NCBI RefSeq assembly: GCF_003259255.1
Contig: NZ_QGOL01000011.1
Coordinates: 124,001-188,000 of the forward strand
DNA: 64,000 nt
Origin: Algoriphagus litoralis
GTDB lineage: Bacteria > Bacteroidota > Bacteroidia > Cytophagales > Cyclobacteriaceae
Direction: 5' to 3'
Made by a program: the position numbers and the translations under genes. This document shows positions 58,642 to 64,000 of this stretch, piece by piece (position 1 is the stretch's first letter; each line of letters starts with the position of its first letter). The notes beneath the pieces were generated by a model, which saw nothing but the letters and a program-made list of their open reading frames with translations, ran no database searches and was not told the DNA's origin.

Positions 58642-60027
58642 ATGGCAAATATTTCTAATACGGAAGAGCGGGGACAATTTGGCTCCAGTCTCGGTTTTAT
58701 CATGGCCGCAGCAGGGTCAGCAGTAGGCCTTGGCAATATCTGGAGATTCCCTTATCTGACAGGTGAAAATGGAGGAGGAGCTTTCGTTTTCGTGTATATC
58801 CTGTGTGTACTTCTGATCGGGTTACCTTTGCTCTTCAATGAAATTGCTTTAGGAAGACGATCGGGTAAAAACCCCATCGGTGCGATCCGTGATACAGGAG
58901 GAAACAAATTTTGGCAGCTGGCGGGTGTCCTATGCGTGTTGGTTTGCTTTTTTGTTTTTAGTTATTATTCTGTGATTGCCGGCTGGACTGTTGGGTATAT
59001 TTTTACTGAAATAATCAATATTCCTGTTGATTTTGAGGAGTTTGTACAGACTCCGATGTATGTCATTCCTTTGACATTTGTCTTTATTTTGGCTACTATT
59101 CTGATCGTCTTGGGCGGTGTATCAGGTGGTATCGAAAAGGCGGCTAAATTCCTGATGCCGATTTTATTTATCATCATTATTTTCATCGCGGGCCGTTCAG
59201 TTACCTTAGAAGGCGCCCAGGCTGGTATTGAATATTACTTGTATCCTGATTTTTCAAAAATCAATGCTACGGTTGTTTTACAGGCTTTAGGTCAGGCGTT
59301 TTTCTCGATGTCTGTAGGCTGGGGATTGATGATCACTTTCGGTTCCTATCTGCAAAAGGGATCAAACATCCCGCAAGCTGGTGGTTGGATCGCAGGTATG
59401 GATACGGCGGTAGCCCTTTTGGGTGGTTTGATGGTGTTTCCTGCCTTGTTTGCATTATTACCTGGCAAAGATCCTGCTGCAGGTCCGGCGCTCGTTTTTG
59501 ATGTGCTTCCCCGGGTTTTTGATGCCATGCCAGGTGGGAATTTGATCGGAGGTTTGTTCTTTATTCTTTTGATGGTAGCTGCGTTGACTTCTACTATCTC
59601 CATGCTTGAAGTACCTGTAGCCTATTTGATAGACGATAGAAAATGGAATCGTAAGAAGGCAACTTGGACTGTGGGAATTGCTGCCATGGTGCTATCTATT
59701 CCTTCTGCTCTTTCTTCCATAGAGGGAAATTTCTTCGCTGAAATTCAATTTACTTTCCTCAGCAATGAATTGACGGGCTTTTTTGGAGCAATGGATTTCA
59801 TCTTTGGAACATTTGCTGTGATTGTGATTTGTTTGATGCTTGCATTATATACCGGCTGGGCTCAAAAAATCACCGATTATGCAGATGAGTTAGCTCAAGG
59901 AGCTCCAGGTTTCAAAGGTCCCTATCGGGCTGCTTGGATGTTTTTCATCAGGTGGGTGTGTCCTATTGTGATTATTCTCCTGATCTTAAATACCATCGGC
60001 TTGTTCGGAGCGCCTCAGGCAGCATAA
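58642..60027 (+). CDS. Sodium-dependent NSS-family transporter
   Basis: 461 residues with about 11-12 membrane helices. The signature of TM1 is GSAVGLGNIWRFPYLTGENGGGAFV, with the unwound glycines that bind Na+ and substrate. TM6 contains FFSMSVGWGLMITFGSY. LeuT-like bacterial members carry amino acids with Na+; the substrate here is unknown. A -7-like box, TATCTTAG (58586 region), lies in the end of the preceding gene. A terminator follows at 60050. Confidence 0.93.
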   Translation: MANISNTEERGQFGSSLGFIMAAAGSAVGLGNIWRFPYLTGENGGGAFVFVYILCVLLIGLPLLFNEIALGRRSGKNPIGAIRDTGGNKFWQLAGVLCVLVCFFVFSYYSVIAGWTVGYIFTEIINIPVDFEEFVQTPMYVIPLTFVFILATILIVLGGVSGGIEKAAKFLMPILFIIIIFIAGRSVTLEGAQAGIEYYLYPDFSKINATVVLQALGQAFFSMSVGWGLMITFGSYLQKGSNIPQAGGWIAGMDTAVALLGGLMVFPALFALLPGKDPAAGPALVFDVLPRVFDAMPGGNLIGGLFFILLMVAALTSTISMLEVPVAYLIDDRKWNRKKATWTVGIAAMVLSIPSALSSIEGNFFAEIQFTFLSNELTGFFGAMDFIFGTFAVIVICLMLALYTGWAQKITDYADELAQGAPGFKGPYRAAWMFFIRWVCPIVIILLILNTIGLFGAPQAA

Positions 60028-60049
60028 GAATTTTCTCTCTAAAATTTGG

Positions 60050-60071
60050 AAAAGGGCCGTTTGGCCCTTTT
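60050..60071 (+). terminator. Terminator of the NSS transporter gene
   Basis: AAAAGGGCC and GGCCCTTTT form a 9-bp stem with loop GTTT, followed by a T run. Confidence 0.9.
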
Positions 60072-60112
60072 TTGTTTTGTGGGAGTTTTCGAGAATTAAT
60101 TTTTATTGTTGA

Positions 60113-60523
60113 ATGCTTTTCATATACTTGAAAAAGTATTTCGTTAGAAAAGTGAAAATTCTCCTGGTAGACGATGATTCAGTGCACCTTTTGATTCTCA
60201 GAAAGATATTTGAGAAGTCAAACGAGGAAGTCGTGGTCGCCCATAACGGATTGGAAGCCTTGGAATACTTAGAGACTGATCCTTTTTTTAATGTCATTCT
60301 TACCGACATTATGATGCCAGTCATGGATGGAGTTGAATTTTTAAACCATCTCAAAGAAAGCCCCCAAACCTCTCAGATACCCACAATAGGATTCACGGCA
60401 GGGGATGTGGAATATTTTCGGGAAAAAAGCAAAAATCGATTTGATTCTTTAGTCTCCAAGCCTATGGACTTTTATGATTTGTATAGCCTGGCAAAATCTA
60501 AAGCTAGCCTAAATTATATTTAA
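60113..60523 (+). CDS. Single-domain CheY-like response regulator
   Basis: 136 residues. The receiver domain shows LLVDDDSVHLLILRKI (acidic pair near 19-21), phospho-acceptor Asp in VILTDIMMPVMDG, the Thr/Ser switch in IGFTAGD and Lys in LVSKPMDFYDL. There is no output domain, so it acts by protein contact. An in-frame GTG at 60152 is a possible alternative start closer to the receiver. No kinase is encoded beside it. Confidence 0.9.
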   Translation: MLFIYLKKYFVRKVKILLVDDDSVHLLILRKIFEKSNEEVVVAHNGLEALEYLETDPFFNVILTDIMMPVMDGVEFLNHLKESPQTSQIPTIGFTAGDVEYFREKSKNRFDSLVSKPMDFYDLYSLAKSKASLNYI

Positions 60524-60589
60524 TCATATTTGGCAAGGGAATTGTAAAAATGCGTTTAGTAGAAAACTAAACCTCAAAATCCCATTCCC

Positions 60590-61180
60590 ATGAAAAAGCT
60601 AATTTTTGCTTTTCTTCTGCTTTTTTTGGCAGTAGAAGGCTATTCTCAAAATTCAGGTTTCGGTATCAAGGCTGGTCTTAGCAGTACCAAAGTTGATTTT
60701 AAAAATGAACAAATTGTCCCAAATGATGCCCAGACTGGATACCACGTTGGGATATTTGGACGATTTGGTAATAGTTTATACATCCAGCCCGAGTTGCTTT
60801 TTACCCAAACTAGTGGAGGATTTACGATCAATTCGCCAGGAGAAGGAGGAAGTGAAAAGTTCAAAGCTAACTTTAACCGATTGGATATCCCGGTGATGGT
60901 TGGGTTCAGAATGTTTAAAATCATCCGGTTGATGGCTGGTCCCATCGCCAGCATCAATATCAACTCTGAAATCAAAGATGCTGTGGATACAGTTCAGGAT
61001 GTAGATTTCAATAGTTCGACTTTAGGTTACCAGGCTGGTTTGGGAGTGGATATTGGAAACTTATCTGTGGACGCCAAATACGAAGGTGGCCTTAGCAGTG
61101 TCACTGAAAATATAGGAAGTTTCACCACTGATAATCGAATAAATCAATGGGTTCTTTCTGTAGGTTTTAAGCTTTTCTAA
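60590..61180 (+). CDS. Outer-membrane beta-barrel protein (porin family/PorT-like)
   Basis: 196 residues with a signal peptide (FLLLFLAVEGYSQ). The mature part is an eight-stranded barrel pattern: GFGIKAGLSSTKVDF at the start, LYIQPELLFTQTSGG, RLDIPVMVGFRMFK, and a C-terminal INQWVLSVGFKLF ending in Phe, the usual signal for BAM assembly. Function unknown; relatives include PorT-like proteins. It has a strong terminator right after it. Confidence 0.9.
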   Translation: MKKLIFAFLLLFLAVEGYSQNSGFGIKAGLSSTKVDFKNEQIVPNDAQTGYHVGIFGRFGNSLYIQPELLFTQTSGGFTINSPGEGGSEKFKANFNRLDIPVMVGFRMFKIIRLMAGPIASININSEIKDAVDTVQDVDFNSSTLGYQAGLGVDIGNLSVDAKYEGGLSSVTENIGSFTTDNRINQWVLSVGFKLF

Positions 61181-61201
61181 AGAACATACTAAAAACTAAA
61201 G

Positions 61202-61236
61202 AAAAAGCCCTCTGAATGAACTTCAGAGGGCTTTTT
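61202..61236. terminator. Bidirectional terminator
   Basis: AAAAAGCCCTCTGAA and TTCAGAGGGCTTTTT form a perfect 15-bp stem with a 5-base loop. It separates the convergent barrel gene and the Asp-box propeller gene. Confidence 0.93.
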
Positions 61237-61268
61237 TAATCCCAAAGTTTCAATTTATACTCTTGAAT

Positions 61269-63779
61269 TTATTTTTCCATCACCTTTGGGCCGGGTTGTG
61301 CCAAGTCATGAATCTGCTTCAAATCCACCACGTAAACACTTCGACCGTGTGAACCTACAATCAGGTGATTTTCACGCTCCTGAATCACCATGTCATAAAT
61401 GGCAACATTTGGTATTTCACCTTGGAAAAGGTTCCAATTGTTCCCTTCATCCATACTTACATAAAGCCCATGATCGGTACCCAAATACAGGATATTTGGC
61501 ATTTTAGGATCTTCGATGATGATATTGGCGGCCTCTTCGGGCAAATTCGATTTGATCGAGCTCCAGGTTTTGCCGTAGTCCTCGCTTTTGTACACGTAGG
61601 TATTGAACTCATCGTATCGGTAGCCATTCAGCGTGATGTAGACTCTGCCTTCTTTGTATTTGGAAGGAGAAATGCTACTTACCCATCTGTCCTGAGGAAG
61701 TCCGGCATTGAGGCTGGCCCAATTGCCACCATTATTTCGGGTGATCCAGACATTGCCATCGTCTGAGCCTGCATACAAAGTCCCAAACTCCAACGGTGAC
61801 TCTTCTACCACTGAAAGTGTCGCATAGGGTACATTTCCACTTTTTTGATTTTTGGTCAAATCCGGTGAAATAGTCGTCCATGTGTTTCCCTGATCTAGCG
61901 ATTGGTAGACATACTGTGAACCCATGTAGACAATGTCTTGATTGTGGTAGCTGAGTTCAGCTGGAGTTCTCCAATTCCATCTATTGGGAGCGTTTCCGAT
62001 GTCGTGACCTGGAGTAATTCTGCGTCGCTCACCGGTTTTTTTGTTGATTCGGGCATAGTTTCCAAACTGGGATCCGGTGTAGACGATATCGTTGTCACGA
62101 GTGTCAACCGCCACGACCATGCCATCTCCTCCGAAAAGTGGTTCCCATGGATCTTCTGGTTTGTTGGTCGATTTACCATACCAAACACCGTTGTCCTGCA
62201 TACCACCATAGATGGTGTAAGGAGTGGCCTGATCTACCATCACAGAGTAGAACTGTGAGATTGGCATCTGGGTATTCATGTGATCCCAACGAGCTCCTCC
62301 GCCATAGCTACGGTATAGTCCGCCGTCGTTTCCGAGAAGAATGTGCTTGCTGTCTTTTGGGTCGATCCACATGGCCTGATGATCTGAGTGAGGATCGCCA
62401 ATAGAATCTGTGCGGCTGAAGTTCTTTCCTCCATCTCTGGAAACCAAAAGTGGTACGCCGAGGACAAAAATTTCATTTTCATCGGAAGTACTCACCCGGA
62501 TCTCTCCGAAATAATAGCCATAGGTATTGTAAAGCTGTCGGATATCAGATTCTGAAACCAATTTCCAGCTTTTGCCCGCATCTTCAGATCGATAGACTTC
62601 TGCACCTTTGATCGGCTGACCAAACATCGCCGCATTGGCATCTACCGCACCACCGTTGTAGTTGGCAATTTGGGTAGTTGTGATTTTACCAGTCTTGAGG
62701 AGACGCTTGATCTCGGAAGGAGTGTATTTGGTAGAAAACTGACTTCTTCTGGCCAATGATTCCAGCTTTTTATCCTCTAGGGCTAATGCTTGGTCCAGCG
62801 TCATATCTTTGAAATCTTCCAAGCTCAATGGGTTTTCTTCCTGCTGTTGGTTCCCCCTTCGTCGAGGTTCCGGTGCAGGTTTATCAGATTTTCCCTGATT
62901 ATCCAGGAGTGCATATACCACGTTAGGGTTAGAAAGACTAAAATCGAAGCCGATTCGTCCTACAAACTCATCCTGTGGAAAACCATCCACTGCTTTTTTC
63001 CAGGTATTTCCTCCATCTTCTGATCTCCAGATCGCAGAACCTTTGCCGTTTCCGATGAAATCATGCGCCTGACGGAATCTTTCCCAGCTGGCAGCCAGCA
63101 ATACGTCCGGATTTGAAGGATGAATCTGAATATCGATGATGCCGGTATTGTCGTCGATGTAGAGGGTTTTCTTCCAAGTCTTCCCTCCATCGGTAGTTTT
63201 GTAAAGACCTCTTTCTTTGTTTTTGGAATAAAGTCCTCCCATCGAACCCACCCATACGATATCCGGATTGGTCGGGTGAATGATAATCTGTCCGATGTGC
63301 TGCGAATGGACTAAGCCGATATGTTCCCAAGTTTTGCCTCCGTCCGTGGTCTTGTGGATTCCGTTGCCTGCGTAGGTAGACCGGCTGGAGTTGTCCTCGC
63401 CAGTACCTACCCAAAGGATGTTGTTATCAGAGGGGGCTAGTGCCATTGCACCTATGCCTAAAGCTCCCTGATGGTCAAAAATCGGGGTGAAGGATTGTCC
63501 GTTATCTTCTGTTTTCCAGATTCCCCCAGAAGCTGCCGCGACGTAAAAAGTGTTTCTGTTGGCAGCCACTTCGATGTCCACGATTCGGCCTGACATATTG
63601 GTTGGGCCTACGTTTCGGGCTTTGAAGTCTTTGAGCGGGGTGGAGGCAAGCATTGCTTTGTGCTTGTCCAATGATTCCTGAAGTGCTTTTTCCGTGGTGG
63701 GTTTGATGTCCTGCGCTTGTAGCGAACCGAAAGACAGCATTCCTGCAGCCAGCAAGGTAAGGGAAGTAGATTTTTGCAT
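61269..63779 (-). CDS. Secreted Asp-box (BNR/sortilin-like) beta-propeller protein
   Basis: 836 residues with a signal peptide (LLAAGMLSFGSLQAQ). At least eight Asp-box motifs of the S-x-D-x-G-x-T-W kind recur across the chain (TTDGGKTW twice, SEDGGNTW, SEDAGKSW, SRDGGKNF, SLDQGNTW, SEDYGKTW, SMDEGNNW). They mark two seven-bladed propellers as in sortilin/VPS10 and BNR proteins. A middle region (about 320-380) is charged and not propeller-like. Such proteins are usually annotated as glycosyl hydrolases, but catalytic residues are not evident; peptide or glycan binding is as likely. Confidence 0.9.
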   Translation of the reverse strand: MQKSTSLTLLAAGMLSFGSLQAQDIKPTTEKALQESLDKHKAMLASTPLKDFKARNVGPTNMSGRIVDIEVAANRNTFYVAAASGGIWKTEDNGQSFTPIFDHQGALGIGAMALAPSDNNILWVGTGEDNSSRSTYAGNGIHKTTDGGKTWEHIGLVHSQHIGQIIIHPTNPDIVWVGSMGGLYSKNKERGLYKTTDGGKTWKKTLYIDDNTGIIDIQIHPSNPDVLLAASWERFRQAHDFIGNGKGSAIWRSEDGGNTWKKAVDGFPQDEFVGRIGFDFSLSNPNVVYALLDNQGKSDKPAPEPRRRGNQQQEENPLSLEDFKDMTLDQALALEDKKLESLARRSQFSTKYTPSEIKRLLKTGKITTTQIANYNGGAVDANAAMFGQPIKGAEVYRSEDAGKSWKLVSESDIRQLYNTYGYYFGEIRVSTSDENEIFVLGVPLLVSRDGGKNFSRTDSIGDPHSDHQAMWIDPKDSKHILLGNDGGLYRSYGGGARWDHMNTQMPISQFYSVMVDQATPYTIYGGMQDNGVWYGKSTNKPEDPWEPLFGGDGMVVAVDTRDNDIVYTGSQFGNYARINKKTGERRRITPGHDIGNAPNRWNWRTPAELSYHNQDIVYMGSQYVYQSLDQGNTWTTISPDLTKNQKSGNVPYATLSVVEESPLEFGTLYAGSDDGNVWITRNNGGNWASLNAGLPQDRWVSSISPSKYKEGRVYITLNGYRYDEFNTYVYKSEDYGKTWSSIKSNLPEEAANIIIEDPKMPNILYLGTDHGLYVSMDEGNNWNLFQGEIPNVAIYDMVIQERENHLIVGSHGRSVYVVDLKQIHDLAQPGPKVMEK

Positions 63780-63872
63780 GTGGTTTTCTTTGATCAGGAG
63801 GGAATATAAGCAAAGGAGATCAAAGTCTTGACACAGCGCTTTTGGACGGGAAAAGGTCTTTTTGAGTGGTGA

Positions 63873-64000
63873 TTATTTGGAGACTAAGCGGGTTTTATAG
63901 ATGACCGAATAATCGTTTTCAATCAATTCAAAATTCGGTGAAAACCAGATTTCGTCTTTGGAAACTACATGGTTAATATTGCCTAAATATCCCGGTTTGG
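63873..64000 (-). CDS. C-terminal end of an unidentified gene, cut by window edge
   Basis: Reading on the minus strand from the window edge gives 42 residues ending NDYSVIYKTRLVSK and a TAA at 63875-63873. The stretch is protein-like, with strands and no early stop. The rest of the gene is beyond the window, so I cannot assign a family. It is upstream of the Asp-box gene on the same strand, about 90 bases away. Confidence 0.6.
   Translation of the reverse strand, partial: KPGYLGNINHVVSKDEIWFSPNFELIENDYSVIYKTRLVSK

Noticed and set aside
1..64000. CRISPR arrays, tRNA or rRNA genes, prophage and intact IS elements
   Set aside because: I looked for regularly spaced repeats, cloverleaf ends, and transposase or integrase proteins and saw none.

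Overview
The window looks like a chromosomal segment of a Bacteroidota bacterium, probably order Cytophagales and close to Cyclobacteriaceae/Algoriphagus. This is an inference from gene content. The evidence is two TonB-dependent receptors with CarboxypepD_reg-like N-termini, a GLPGLI protein, a DUF6624 lipoprotein, an HYC_CC_PP-type metal protein, the Bacteroidota-type GlmU-like enzyme, Zn-independent L31, many Sec or lipoprotein signals ending in FAQ, FSQ or a lipobox, promoter boxes of the TAnnTTTG type, and a general lack of Shine-Dalgarno sequences. I saw no tRNA, rRNA, CRISPR array, phage module or intact IS element.

Layout. 1-1.8 kb is an AT-rich accessory patch: a DUF4160/DUF2442 pair, an antitoxin-like HTH protein without a toxin, and a small membrane protein. 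It is flanked by a rearranged copy of the 3' end of nagZ. 1.8-9.7 kb (minus strand) is a murein-recycling operon: Ntn acylase, AmpD-like amidase, DigH/YddW-like glycosidase, GNAT, AmpG-like permease, NagZ. 9.8-15.7 kb (minus) holds a Tat-exported metallophosphatase, a metal-linked TonB receptor operon and a diheme cytochrome c. 16-24.8 kb (plus) holds an M20 hydrolase, a patatin/BamA-type protein, a Gluconate_2-dh3/GMC/TIM-barrel trio that fits 3-keto-glycoside chemistry, and a sulfatase. 24.9-27 kb holds an alpha/beta-hydrolase-like protein without its nucleophile and a HigBA-type toxin-antitoxin pair framed by palindromic repeats.

27.1-34.6 kb is a two-component system divergent from a GLPGLI-DUF6624-TonB receptor-secreted protein cluster. 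The shared promoter carries three tandem 10-bp repeats, a likely response-regulator site; this is the most interesting regulatory signal in the window. 34.7-44.9 kb holds YceI, a DUF1501/PSCyt pair, a papain-like lipoprotein, a PQQ-type dehydrogenase fused to PKD, cytochrome c and a carbohydrate-binding-like domain, and an M28 peptidase. 45-51.6 kb holds a GT2 plus a GT-A-like partner, a zinc-free MDR oxidoreductase, a VOC protein, P5C dehydrogenase, a YjjG-type HAD phosphatase and an ArsR regulator.

51.6-61.2 kb is mostly housekeeping: L31 with a long leader, GlmU-like, DNA polymerase III delta', a RimK-associated protease, RimK, HemC, a cyclophilin, an RmlD-like SDR, a Na+-dependent NSS transporter, a CheY-like regulator and an outer-membrane barrel. 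The end carries a large Asp-box beta-propeller protein and a cut-off gene. Most of the window is ordinary core and nutrient-scavenging content. No single block is a clearly new defence or mobile system. The best candidates for new biology are the response-regulator-controlled GLPGLI cluster, the GNAT inside the murein operon, and the repeat-framed toxin-antitoxin and antitoxin patches.
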